This document shows positions 32,305 through 47,300 of a stretch of 64,000 nucleotides of DNA, in pieces; within the stretch, counting starts at the first letter, position 1; each line of letters starts with the position of its first letter. Made by a program: the position numbers and the translations under genes. Location: assembly GCF_004210375.1 (NCBI RefSeq), contig NC_134833.1:20639396-20703395 (forward strand), read 5' to 3'. The notes beneath the pieces were generated by a model. That model ran no database searches. It had not been told where the DNA came from and worked only from the letters and a program-made list of their open reading frames with translations. This DNA comes from Tachypleus tridentatus (Eukaryota > Arthropoda > Merostomata > Xiphosura > Limulidae).

Positions 32305-35300
32305 TAATAACAGACGCATCATTAGTGTGTATATAATATGAGTTAGTAACAGATGCATCATTAGATGTGTATATAATATGAGTTAATAACAGATGCATCA
32401 TTAGTATGTGTGTATATAATATGAGTTAGTAACAGTTAGTAACGCATCATTGGTGTATATAATATGAGTTAATAACAGATGCATCATTATGAGTCAGTGT
32501 ATATAATATGAGTTAATAACAGATGCATCATTGGGTATTGTGTATATAATATGAGTTAATAACAGATGCATCATTAGTGTGTATATAATATCAGTTAGTA
32601 ACAGACGCATCATTAGTGTGTATATAATATGAGTTAGTAACAGACGCATCATTAGTGTGTATATAATATGAGTGTGTATATAATATGAGTTAGTAACAGA
32701 CGCATCATTAGTGTGTATATAATATGAGTTAGTAACAGACGCATCATTAGTGTGTATATAATATGAGTTAATAACAGATGCATCATTAGTGTGTATATAA
32801 TATGAGTTAATAACAGATGCATCATTAGTATTGTATATAATATGAGTTAATAACAGATGCATCATTAGTGTGTATATAATATGAGTTAATAACAGATGCA
32901 TCATTAGTGTGTATATAATATGAGTTAGTGCATCATTAGTGTGTATAATATCATGAGTTAATAACAGATGCATCATTGGTGTGTATATAATATGAGTTAG
33001 TAACAGACGCATCATTAGTGTGTATATAATATGAGTTAGTAACAGATGCATCATTAGTGTGTATATAATATAGTTAGTAACAGACGCATCATTAGTGTGT
33101 ATATAATATGAGTTAGTAACAGACGCATCATTAGTGTGTATATAATATGAGTTAGTAACAGATGCATCATCATTCATTAGTGTGTATATAATATGAGTTA
33201 GTAACAGACGCATCATTAGTGTGTATATAATATGAGTTAATAACAGACGCATCATTAGTGTGTATATAATATGAGTTAGTAACAGACGCATCATTAGTGT
33301 GTATATAATATGAGTTAGTAACAGACTCATCATAATATAGTTGTGTATTATATAATATCAGTTAGTAACAGACGCATCATTAATGTGTATATAATATCAG
33401 TTAGTAACAGACGCATAGTAAAAGACTGCATGGTAAAAACAGACGCATCATTAGTGTGTATATAATATCAGTTAGTAACAGACGCATCATTGGTGTGTAT
33501 ATAATATGAGTTAATAACAGACGCATCATTAGGTGTGTATATAATATGAGTTAATAACAGACGCATCATTGTGTATATAATATGAGTTAGTAACAGACGC
33601 ATCATTAGTGTGTATATAATATGAGTTAATAACAGATGCATCATTAGTGTGTATATAATATGAGTTAATAACAGATGCATCATCATGTATATAATATGAG
33701 TTAATAACAGATGCATCATTAGTGTGTATATAATATGAGTTAATAACAGATGCATCATTGAGTGTGTATATAATATGAGTTAATAACAGACGCATCATTG
33801 GTGTGTATATAATATGAGTTAATAACAGACGCATCATTAGTGTGTATATAATATGAGTTAGTAACAGACGCATCATTAGTGTGTATATAATATGAGTTAG
33901 TAACAGACATTGCATCATTGTTAGTAACAGACGCATCATTAGTGTGTATGTAATATGAGTTAATAACAGACGCATCATTAGTGTATATAATATGAGTTAG
34001 TAACAGACGCATCATTAGTATTGTGTATATAATATCAGTTAATAACAGACGCATCATTAGTGTGTATATAATATCAGTTAATACGCATCAGTATATAATA
34101 TGAGTTAATAACATCATTAGTGTGTATATAATATGAGTTAATAACAGACGCATCATTAGTGTGTATATAATATGAGTTAAGTAACAGACGCATCATAACA
34201 GACGCATATTAGTGTGTATATAATATGAGTTAGTAACAGACGCATCATTAGTGATTAGTGTATATAATATCAGTTAGTAACAGATGCATCATTAGTGTGT
34301 ATATAATATGAGTTAGTAACAGACGCATCATTAACAGAGTGTGTATATAATATGAGTTAATAACAGATGCATCATTAGTGTGTATATAATATGAGTTAGT
34401 AACAGATGCATCATTAGTATTGTATATAATATGAGTTAGTAACAGATGCATCATTAGTGTGTATATAATATGAGTTAGTAACAGACGCATCATTAGTGTG
34501 TATATAATATCAGTTAGTAACAGACGCATCATTAGTGTGTATATAATATGAGTTAGTAACAGACGCATCATTAGTGTGTATATAATATCAGTTAGTAACA
34601 GACGCATCATTAGTGTGTATATAATATGAGTTAGTAACAGACGCATCATTAGTGTGTATATAATATGAGTTACATAACAGATGCATCATTAGTGTGTATA
34701 TAATATGAGTTATAACAGACGCATCATTAGTGTGTATATAATATGAGTTAGTAACAGACGCATCATTAGTGTGTATATAATATGAGTTAATAACAGATGC
34801 ATCAGTATAGTTAGTAACAGACGCATCATTAGTGTGTATATAATATGAGTTAGTAACAGACGCATCATTGGTGTGTATATAATATGAGTTAGTAACAGAT
34901 GCATCATTAGTGTGTATATAATATGAGTTAATAACAGATGCATCATTAGTGTGTATATAATATGAGTTAATAACAGATGCATCATTATGAGTTGTGTATA
35001 TAATATGAGTTAGTAACAGACGCATCATTAGTGTGTATATAATATAACAGAGTTAGTAACAGATAACAGCATCATTAGTGTGTATATAATATGAGTTAGT
35101 AACAGACGCATCATTAGTGTGTATATAATATCAGTTAATAACAGATGCATCATTAGTGTGTATATAATATGAGTTAATAACAGACTCATCATTAGTGTGT
35201 ATATAATATCAGTTAGTAACAGACGCATCATTAGTGTGTATATAATATGAGTTAGTAACAGACTCATCATTAGTGTGTATATAATATGAGTTAGTAACAG

Positions 35301-38300
35301 ACATCATAGTGTGTGTATATAATATGAGTTTGTAACAGACGCATCATTAGTGTGTATATAATATGAGTTAAGTAACAGATGCATCATTAGTGTGTATATA
35401 ATATGAGTTAATAACAGATGCATCAGTGTGTATATAATATGAGTTAATAACAGACGCATCATTGGTGTGTATATAATATGAGTTAATAACAGATGCATCA
35501 TTAGTGTGTATATAATATGAGTTAATAACAGATGCATCATTAGTGTGTATATAATATGAGTTAATAACAGATGCATCATTAGTGTGTATATAATATGAGT
35601 TAGTAACAGACGCATCATTAGTGTGTATATAATATGAGTTAGTAACAGACGCAACATTAGTGTGTATATAATATGAGTTAGTAACAGACGCATCATTAGT
35701 GTGTATATATATATGAGTTAGTAACAGACGCATCATTAGTGTGTATATAATATCAGTTAATAACAGACGCATCATTAGTGTGTATATAATATGAGTTAAT
35801 AACAGACGCATCATATGAGTAACAGTGCATCATAGTGTGTATATATGAGTTAATAACAGATGCATCATTAGTGTGTATATAATATGAGTTAATAACAGAT
35901 GCATCATTAGTGTGTATATAATATGAGTTAGTAACAGACGCATCATTAGTGTGTATATAATATCAGTTAGTAACAGACGCATCATTAGTGTGTATATAAT
36001 ATCAGTTAGTAACAGACGCATCATTAGTGTGTATATAATATGAGTTAGTAACAGACGCATCATTAGTGTGTATATAATATCAGTTAGTAACAGACGCATC
36101 ATTAGTGTGTATATAATATCAGTTAGTAACAGACGCATCATTAGTGTGTATATAATATGAGTTAGTAACAGACGCATCATTGGTGTGTATATAATATCAG
36201 TTAGTAACAGACGCATCATTGGTGTGTATATAATATGAGTTAATAACAGACGCATCATTAGTGTGTATATAATATGAGTTAATAACAGATGCATCATTAG
36301 TGTGTATATAATATGAGTTAGTAACAGACGCATCATTGGTGTGTATATAATATGAGTTAATAACAGAAGCATCATTAGTGTGTGTATAATATGAGTTAGT
36401 AACAGACGCATCATTAGTGTGTATATAATATGAGTTAGTAACAGACGCATCATTGGTGTGTATATAATATGAGTTAGTAACAGACGCATCATTAGTGTGT
36501 ATATAATATGAGTTAGTAACAGATGCATCATTAGTGTGTATATAATATGAGTTAATAACAGATGCATCATTAGTGTGTATATAATATGAGTTAGTAACAG
36601 ACGCATCATTAGTGTGTATATAATATGAGTTAATAACAGATGCATCATTAGTGTGTATATAATATGAGTTAATAACAGATGCATCATTAGTGTGTATATA
36701 ATATGAGTTAGTAACAGATGCATCATTAGTGTGTATATAATATGAGTTAGTAACAGACGCATCATTAGTGTGTATATAATATGAGTTAGTAACAGACGCA
36801 TCATTAGTGTGTATATAATATGAGTTAATAACAGACGCATCATTGGTGTGTATATAATATGAGTTAATAACAGACGCATCATTAGTGTGTATATAATATG
36901 AGTTAATAACAGATGCATCATTAGTGTGTATATAATATGAGTTAGTAACAGACGCATCATTAGTGTGTATATAATATGAGTTAGTAACAGACGCAACATT
37001 AGTGTGTATATAATATGAGTTAATAAGAGACGCATCATTGGTGTGTATATAAAATGAGTTAGTAACAGACGCATCATTGGTGTGTATATAATATGAGTTA
37101 GTAACAGATGCATCATTAGTGTGTATATAATATGAGTTAGTAACAGATGCATCATTAGTGTGTATATAATATGAGTTAGTAACAGATGCATCATTAGTGT
37201 GTATATAATATGAGTTAGTAACAGACGCATCATTAGTGTGTATATAATATGAGTTAGTAACAGACGCAACATTAGTGTGTATATAATATGAGTTAGTAAC
37301 AGACGCATCATTAGTGTGTATATAATACGAGTTAATAACAGATGCATCATTAGTGTGTATATAATATGAGTTAATAACAGACTCATCATTAGTGTGTATA
37401 TAATATCAGTTAGTAACAGACGCATCATTAGTGTGTATATAATATCAGTTAGTAACAGACGCATCATTAGTGTGTATATAATATCAGTTAGTAACAGACT
37501 CATCATTAGTGTGTATATAATATGAGTTTGTAACAGACGCATCATTGGTGTGTATATAATATGAGTGAATAACAGATGCATCATTAGTGTGTATATAATA
37601 TGAGTTAATAACAGATGCATCATTAGTGTGTATATAATATGAGTTAGTAACAGACGCATCATTAGTGTGTATATAATATGAGTTAATAACAGATGCATCA
37701 TTAGTGTGTATATAATATGAGTTAATAACAGATGCATCATTAGTGTGTATATAATATGAGTTAGTAACAGACGCATCATTAGTGTGTATATAATATGAGT
37801 TAGTAACAGACGCAACATTAGTGTGTATATAATATGAGTTAGTAACAGAGCATCATTAGTGTGCATCAGTTAGTAACAGACGCATCATTGTGTATATAAT
37901 ATCAGTTAGTAACAGACGCATCATTAGTGTGTATATAATATGAGTTAGTAACAGACGCATCATTAGTGTGTATATAATATTAGTTAGTAACAGACTCATC
38001 ATTAGTGTGTATATAATATGAGTTAATAACAGACGCATCATTAATGTGTATATAATATCAGTTAGTAAGAGACTCATCATTAGTGTGTATATAATATCAG
38101 TTAGTAACAGACGCATCATTAGTGTGTATATAATATCAGTTAGTAACAGATGCATCATTAGTGTGTATATAATATCAGTTAGTAACAGACGCATCATTAG
38201 TGTGTATATAATATGAGTTAGTAACAGACGCATCATTAGTGTGTATATAATATCAGTTAGTAACAGACGCATCATTAGTGTGTATAAAATATCAGTTATT

Positions 38301-41300
38301 AACAGACGCATCATTGGTGTGTATATAATATCAGTTAATAATAGATGCATCATTTGTGTGTATATAATATGAGTGAATAACAGATGCATCATTGGTGTGT
38401 ATATAATATGAGTTAATAACAGATGCATCATTAGTGCATATAGTGTGTAATATGAGTTAATAACAGATGCATCATTAGTGTATATAATATTAATAACAGT
38501 TAATAATAGATGCATCATTAGTGTGTATATAATATGAGTTAATAACAGACGCATCATTGGTGTGTATATAATATGAGTTAATAACAGATGCATCATTAGT
38601 GTGTATATAATATGAGTTAATAACAGATGCATCATTAGTGTGTATATAATATCAGTTAGTAACAGACGCATCATTAGTGTGTATATAATATGAGTTAGTA
38701 ACAGACGCATCATTAGTGTGTATATAATATGAGTTAGTAACAGACGCATCATTAGTGTGTATATAATATTAGTGTGTATATAATATCAGTTAGTAACAGA
38801 CGCATCATTAGTGTGTATATAATATGAGTTAATAACAGACGCATCATTAACAGATGCATCATTATGTGTATATAATATGAGTTAGTAACAGATGCATCAT
38901 TGGTGTGTATATAATATGAGTTAATAACAGATGCATCATTAGTGTGTATATAATATGAGTTAATAACAGATGCATCATTAGTGTGTATATAATATGAGTT
39001 AGTAACAGATGCATCATTAGTGTGTATATAATATGAGTTAGTAACAGACGCATCATTAGTGTGTATATAATATGAGTTAGTAACAGACGCATCATTAGTG
39101 TGTATATAATATGAGTTAGTAACAGACGCATCATTAGTGTGTATATAATATGAGTTAGTAACAGACGCATCATTAGTGTGTATATAATATGAGTTAGTAA
39201 CAGACGCATCATTAGTGTGTATATAATATGAGTTAGTAACAGACGCATCATTAGTGTGTATATAATATGAGTTAGTAACAGACGCATCATTAGTGTGTAT
39301 ATAATATCAGTTAGTAACAGACGCATCATTAGTGTGTATATAATATCAGTTAGTAACAGACGCATCATTAGTGTGTATATAATATGAGTTAGTAACAGAC
39401 GCATCATTGGTGTGTATATAATATGAGTTAACAACAGATGCATCATTAGTGTGTATATAATATGAGTTAATAACAGATGCATCATTAGTGTGTATATAAT
39501 ATGAGTTAGTAACAGACGCATCATTAGTGTGTATATAATATGAGTTAATAACAGATGCATCATTGGTGTGTATATAATATGAGTTAATAACAGATGCATC
39601 ATTAGTGTGTATATAATATGAGTTAGTAACAGACGCATCATTAGTGTGTATATAATATGAGTTAGTAACAGACGCAACATTAGTGTGTATATAATATGAG
39701 TTAGTAACAGACGCATCATTGGTGTGTATATAATATGAGTTAGTAACAGACGCATCATTAGTGTGTATATAATATGAGTTAGTAACAGACGCATCATTAG
39801 TGTGTATATAATATGTGTTAGTAACAGACTCATCATTAGTGTGTATATAATATGAGTTAGTAACAGACGCATCATTGGTGTGTATATAATATGAGTTAAT
39901 AACAGAAGCATCATTAGTGTGTATATAATATGAGTTAATAACAGATGCATCATTAGTGTGTATATAATATGAGTTAGTAACAGACGCATCATTGGTGTGT
40001 GTGTATATAATATGAGTTAGTAACAGACGCATCATTAGTGTGTATATAATATGAGTTAGTAACAGATGCATCATTAGTGTGTATATAATATAGTTAGTAA
40101 CAGATGCATCATTAGTGTGTATATAATATGAGTTAGTAACAGACGCATCATTAGTGTGTATATAATATGAGTTAGTAACAGACGCATCATTAGTGTGTAT
40201 ATAATATGAGTTAGTAACAGACGCATCATTAGTTTGTATATAATATGAGTTAGTAACAGACGCATCATTAGTGTGTATATAATATGAGTTAGTAACAGAC
40301 GCATCATTAGTGTGTATATAATATCAGTTAGTAACAGACGCATCATTAGTGTGTATATAATATCAGTTAGTAACAGACGCATCATTAGTGTGTATATAAT
40401 ATCAGTTAGTAACAGACTCATCATTAGTGTGTATATAATATCAGTTAGTAACAGACGCATCATTAGTGTGTATATAATATGAGTTAGTAACAGACGCATC
40501 ATTAGTGTGTATATAATATGAGTTAATAACAGATGCATCATTAGTGTGTATATAATATGAGTTAATAACAGATGCATCATGTGTATATAATATGAGTTAG
40601 TAACAGATGCATATATATATAATATGAGTTTGTAACAGACGCATCATTGGTGTGTATATAATATGAGTTAATAACAGATGCATCATTAGTGTGTATATAA
40701 TATGAGTTAATAACAGATGCATCATTAGTGTGTATATAATATGAGTTAATAACAGATGCATCATTAGTGTGTATATAATATGAGTTAATAACAGATGCAT
40801 CATTAGTGTGTATATAATATGAGTTAGTAACAGACGCATCATTAGTGTGTATATAATATGAGTTAGTAACAGACGCATCATTAGTGTGTATATAATATGA
40901 GTTAGTAACAGACGCATCATTAGTGTGTATATAATATGAGTTAGTAACAGACGCATCATTAGTGTGTATATAATATGAGTTAATAACAGACGCATCATTA
41001 GTGTGTATATAATATGAGTTAGTAACAGACGCATCATTAGTGTGTATATAATATCAGTTAGTAACAGACGCATCATTAGTGTGTATATAATATCAGTTAA
41101 TAACAGATGCATCATTAGTGTGTATATAATATGAGTTAGTAACAGACGCATCATTAGTGTGTATATAATATCAGTTAGTAACAGACGCATCATTAGTGTG
41201 TATATAATATGAGTTAGTAACAGACGCATCATTAGTGTGTATATAATATGAGTTAGTAACAGACGCATCATTAGTGTGTATATAATATGAGTTAGTAACA

Positions 41301-44300
41301 GACGCATCATTAGTAACAGACGTGTGTATATAATATCAGTTAGTAACAGACGCATCATTGGTGTGTATATAATATGAGTTAGTAACAGACGCATCATTAG
41401 TGTGTATATAATATGAGTTAGTAACAGACGCATCATTAGTGTGTATATAATATGAGTTAGTAACAGACGCATCATTAGTGTGTATATAATATGAGTTAGT
41501 AACAGACGCATCATTGGTGTGTATATAATATCAGTTAGTAACAGACGCATCATTAGTGTGTATATAATATGAGTTAATAACAGATGCATCATTAGTGTGT
41601 ATATAATATGAGTTAATAACAGACTCATCATTAGTGTGTATATAATATGAGTTAGTAACAGACGCATCATTAGTGTGTATATAATATGAGTTAGTAACAG
41701 ACGCATCATTAGTGTGTATATAATATGAGTTAGTAACAGACGCATCATTAGTGTGTATATAATATGAGTTAGTAACAGACGCATCATTAGTGTGTATATA
41801 ATATGAGTTAGTAACAGACGCATCATTAGTGTGTATATAATATGAGTTTGTAACAGACGCATCATTAGTGTGTATATAATATGAGTTAATAACAGACGCA
41901 TCATTAGTGTGTATATAATATGAGTTAGTAACAGACGCATCATTAGTGTGTATATAATATGAGTTAATAACAGATGCATCATTAGTGTGTATATAATATG
42001 AGTTAATAACAGATGCATCATTAGTGTGTATATAATATGAGTTAGTAACAGACGCATCATTAGTGTGTATATAATATGAGTTAGTAACAGACGCATCATT
42101 AGTGTGTATATAATATGAGTTAGTAACAGATGCATCATTAGTGTGTATATAATATGAGTTAGTAACAGACGCATCATTAGTGTGTATATAATATGAGTTA
42201 ATAACAGACGCATCATTAGTGTGTATATAATATCAGTTAGTAACAGACGCATCATTAGTGTGTATATAATATCAGTTAGTAACAGACGCATCATTAGTGT
42301 GTATATAATATCAGTTAGTAACAGACGCATCATTAGTGTGTATATAATATCAGTTAGTAACAGACGCATCATTAGTGTGTATATAATATCAGTTAGTAAC
42401 AGACGCATCATTAGTGTGTATATAATATCAGTTAGTAACAGACGCATCATTAGTGTGTATATAATATCAGTTAGTAACAGACGCATCATTAGTGTGTATA
42501 TAATATCAGTTAGTAACAGACGCATCATTAGTGTGTATATAATATGAGTTAATAACAGATGCATCATTAGTGTGTATATAATATGAGTTAATAACAGATG
42601 CATCATTAGTGTGTATATAATATGAGTTAGTAACAGACGCATCATTAGTGTGTATATAATATGAGTTAATAACAGATGCATCATTAGTGTGTATATAATA
42701 TGAGTTGTAACAGATGCATCATTAGTGTGTATATAATATGAGTTAGTAACAGACGCATCATTAGTGTGTATATAATATGAGTTAGTAACAGACGCATCAT
42801 TAGTGTGTATATAATATGAGTTAGTAACAGACGCATCATTAGTGTGTATATAATATGAGTTAGTAACAGATGCATCATTAGTGTGTATATAATATGAGTT
42901 AATAACAGATGCATCATTAGTGTGTATATAATATGAGTTAATAACAGATGCATCATTAGTGTGTATATAATATGAGTTAATAACAGATGCATCATTAGTG
43001 TGTATATAATATGAGTTAATAACAGACGCATCATTAGTGTGTATATAATATGAGTTAGTAACAGACGCATCATTAGTGTGTATATAATATGAGTTAGTAA
43101 CAGACGCATCATTAGTGTGTATATAATATGAGTTAGTAACAGACGCATCATTAGTGTGTATATAATATGAGTTAGTAACAGACGCATCATTAGTGTGTAT
43201 ATAATATCAGTTAGTAACAGACGCATCATTAGTGTGTATATAATATCAGTTAGTAACAGACGCATCATTAGTGTGTATATAATATGAGTTAGTAACAGAC
43301 GCATCATTAGTGTGTATATAATATCAGTTAGTAACAGACGCATCATTAGTGTGTATATAATATCAGTTAGTAACAGACGCATCATTAGTGTGTATATAAT
43401 ATCAGTTAGTAACAGACGCATCATTAGTGTGTATATAATATCAGTTAGTAACAGACGCATCATTAGTGTGTATATAATATCAGTTAGTAACAGACGCATC
43501 ATTAGTGTGTATATAATATGAGTTAATAACAGATGCATCATTGGTGTGTATATAATATGTGTATATAATATATGAGTTAATAACAGATGCATCATTAGTG
43601 TGTATATAATATGAGTTAATAACAGATGCATCATTAGTGTGTATATAATATGAGTTAATAACAGATGCATCATTAGTGTGTATATAATATGAGTTAATAA
43701 CAGATGCATCATTAGTGTGTATATAATATCAGTTAATAACAGACGCATCATTGGTGTGTATATAATATGAGTTAATAACAGATGCATCATTAGTGTGTAT
43801 ATAATATGAGTTAGTAACAGACGCATCATTAGTGTGTATATAATATGAGTTAATAACAGACGCATCATTAGTGTGTATATAATAACAGACGCAGTTAGTA
43901 ACAGACAGCATCATTAGTGTGTATATAATATCAGTTAGTAACAAACGCATCATTAGTGTGTATATAAAATGAGTTAGTAACAGACTCATCATTAGTGTGT
44001 ATATAATATCAGTTTGTAACAGACGCATCATTGGTGTGTATATAATATAAGTGAACAACAGATGCATCATTAGTGTGTATATAATATGAGTTAATAACAG
44101 ATGCATCATTAGTGTGTATATAATATGAGTTAGTAACAGACGCATCATTAGTGTGTATATAATATGAGTTAGTAACAGACGCAACATTAGTGTGTATATA
44201 ATATGAGTTAGTAACAGATGCATCATTAATGTGTATATAATATCAGTTAGTAACAGACGCATCATTAGTGTGTATATAATATGAGTTAGTAACAGACGCA

Positions 44301-47300
44301 TCATTAGTGTGTATATAATATGAGTTAGTAACAGACTCATCATTAGTGTGTATATAATATCAGTTAGTAACAGACGCATCATTAGTGTGTATATAATATG
44401 AGTTAGTAACAGACGCATCATTAGTGTGTATAAAATATGAGTTAGTAACAGACGCATAATTAATGTGTATATAATATGAGTTAGTAACAGACGCATCATT
44501 AGTGTGTATATAATATGAGTTTGTAACAGACGCATCATTAGTGTGTATGTATTATCAGTTAGTAACAGACTCATCATTAGTGTGTATATAATATGAGTTA
44601 ATAACAGACGCATCATTAGTGTGTATAAAATATCAGTTATTAACAGACGCATCATTGGTGTGTATATAATATCAGTTAATAACAGATGCATCATTAGTGT
44701 GTATATAATATGAGTTAATAACAGACGCATCATTAGTGTGTATATAATATGAGTTAGTAACAGACGCATCATTAGTGTGTATATAATATGAGTTAGTAAC
44801 AGACGCATCATTAGTGTGTATATAATATGAGTTAGTAACAGACGCATCATTAGTGTGTATATAATATGAGTTAGTAACAGACGCATCATTAGTGTGTATA
44901 TAATATGAGTTAGTAACAGACGCATCATTAGTGTGTATATAATATGAGTTTGTAACAAACGCATCATTAGTGTGTATATAATATCAGATAGTAACAGACT
45001 CATCATTAGTGTGTATATAATATGAGTTAAAAACAGACGCATCATTAGTGTGTATATAATATCAGTTAGTAACAGACGCATCATTGGTGTGTATATAATA
45101 TCAGTTAATAACAGATGCATCATTAGTGTGTATATAATATGAGTTAATAACGGATGCATCAATAGTGTGTATATAATATAAGTTAGTAACTGACGCATCA
45201 TTGGTGTGTATATAATATCAGTTAATAACAGATGCATCATTAGTGTGTATATAATATGAGTTAATAACGGATGCATCAATAGTGTGTATATAATATCAGT
45301 GAATAACAGATGCATCTTTGGTGTGTATATAATATGAGTTAATAACAGATGCATCATTAGTGTGTATATAATATCAGTTCGTAACAGACGCATCATTAGT
45401 GTGTATATAATATCAGTTAATAACAGACGCATCATTAGTGTGTATATAATATGAGTTAATAACAGACGCATCATTAGTGTGTATATAATATCAGTTAGTA
45501 ACAGACGCATCATTAGTGTGTATATAATATCAGTTAGTAACAGACGCATCATTAGTGTGTATATAATATCAGTTAGTAACAGACGCATCATTAGTGTGTA
45601 TATAATATCAGTTAGTAACAGACGCATCATTAGTGTGTATATAATATCAGTTAGTAACAGACGCATCATTAGTGTGTATATAATATCAGTTAGTAACAGA
45701 CGCATCATTGGTGTGTATATAATATGAGTTAATAACAGATGCATCATTAGTGTGTATATAATATGAGTTAATAAAAGATGCATTATTAGTGTGTGTATAA
45801 TATGAGTTAGTAACAGACGCATCATTGGTGTGTATATAATATGAGTTAATAACAAATACATCATTAGCGTGTATATAATATGAGTTAATAAGAGACGCAT
45901 CATTGGTGTCTATATAAAATGAGTTAGTAACAGACGCATCATTGGTGTGTATATAATATGAGTTAGTAACAGATGCATCATTAGTGTGTATATAATATCA
46001 GTTAGTAACAGATGCATCATTAGTGTGTATGTAATATGAGTTAATAAAAGATGCATCATTAGTGTGTATATAATATGAGTTAGTAACAGGTGCATCATTA
46101 GTGTGTATATAATATGAGTTAATAACAGATGCATTATTAGTGTGTATATAATATGAGTTAGTAACAGATTCATCATTAGTGTGTATATAATATCAGTTAG
46201 TAACAGACGCATCATTAGTGTGTATATAATATGAGTTAGTAACAGACGCATCATTAGTGTGTATATAATATCAGTTAGTAACAGACGCATCATTAGTGTG
46301 TATATAATATCAGTTAATAACAGACGCATCATTAGTGTGTATATAATATGAGTTAATAACAGATGCATCATTAGGGTGTATATAATGAGTTAATAACAGA
46401 TGTATCATTAGTGTGTATATAATATCAGTTAGTAACAAACGCATCATTAGTGTGTATATAATATCAGTTAGTAACAGACGCATCATTAGTGTGTATATAA
46501 TATGAGTTAATAACAGACGCATCATTAGTGTGTATATAATATGAGTTAGTAACAGACGCATCATTAGTGTGTATATAATATCAGTTAGTAACAGATGCAT
46601 CATTAGTGTGTATATAATATGAGTTAGTAACAGATGCATCATTAGTGTGTATATAATATGAGTTAGTAACAGACGCATCATTAGTGTGTATATAATATGA
46701 GTTAGTAACTGACGCAACATTAGTGTGTATATAATATGAGTTAGTAACAGACGCATCATTAGTGTGTATATAATATGAGTTAGTAACAGACGCATCATTA
46801 GTGTGTATATAATATGAGTTAGTAACAGACGCATCATTAGTGTGTATATAATATGAGTTAGTAACAGACGCATCATTAGTGTGTATATAATATCAGTTAG
46901 TAACAGACGCATCATTAGTGTGTATATAATATGAGTTAGTAACAGATGCATCATTAGTGTGTATATAATATGAGTGAACAACAGATGCATCATTAGTGTG
47001 TATATAATATGAGTTAATAACAGACGCATCATTAGTGTGTATATAATATGAGTTAATAACAGACGCATCATTAGTGTGTATATAATATGAGTTAGTAACA
47101 GACGCATCATTAGTGTGTATATAATATGAGTTAGTAACAGATGCATCATTAGTGTGTATATAATATGAGTTAGTAACAGACGCATCATTAGTGTGTATAT
47201 AATATGAGTTAGTAACAGATGCATCATTAGTGTGTATATAATATGAGTTAATAACAGACGCATCATTAGTGTGTATATATAATATGAGTTAATAACAGAT

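Noticed and set aside
35830-37866. 678-codon minus-strand frame of MMRLLLTHIIYTL repeats
   Set aside because: It is the 39-bp satellite read in a stop-free frame. Two other frames are open too, indels are tolerated, and nothing resembles a real start or domain.
43729-45903. 724-codon minus-strand frame
   Set aside because: Same reason: an artefact of a tandem repeat with a period divisible by three.
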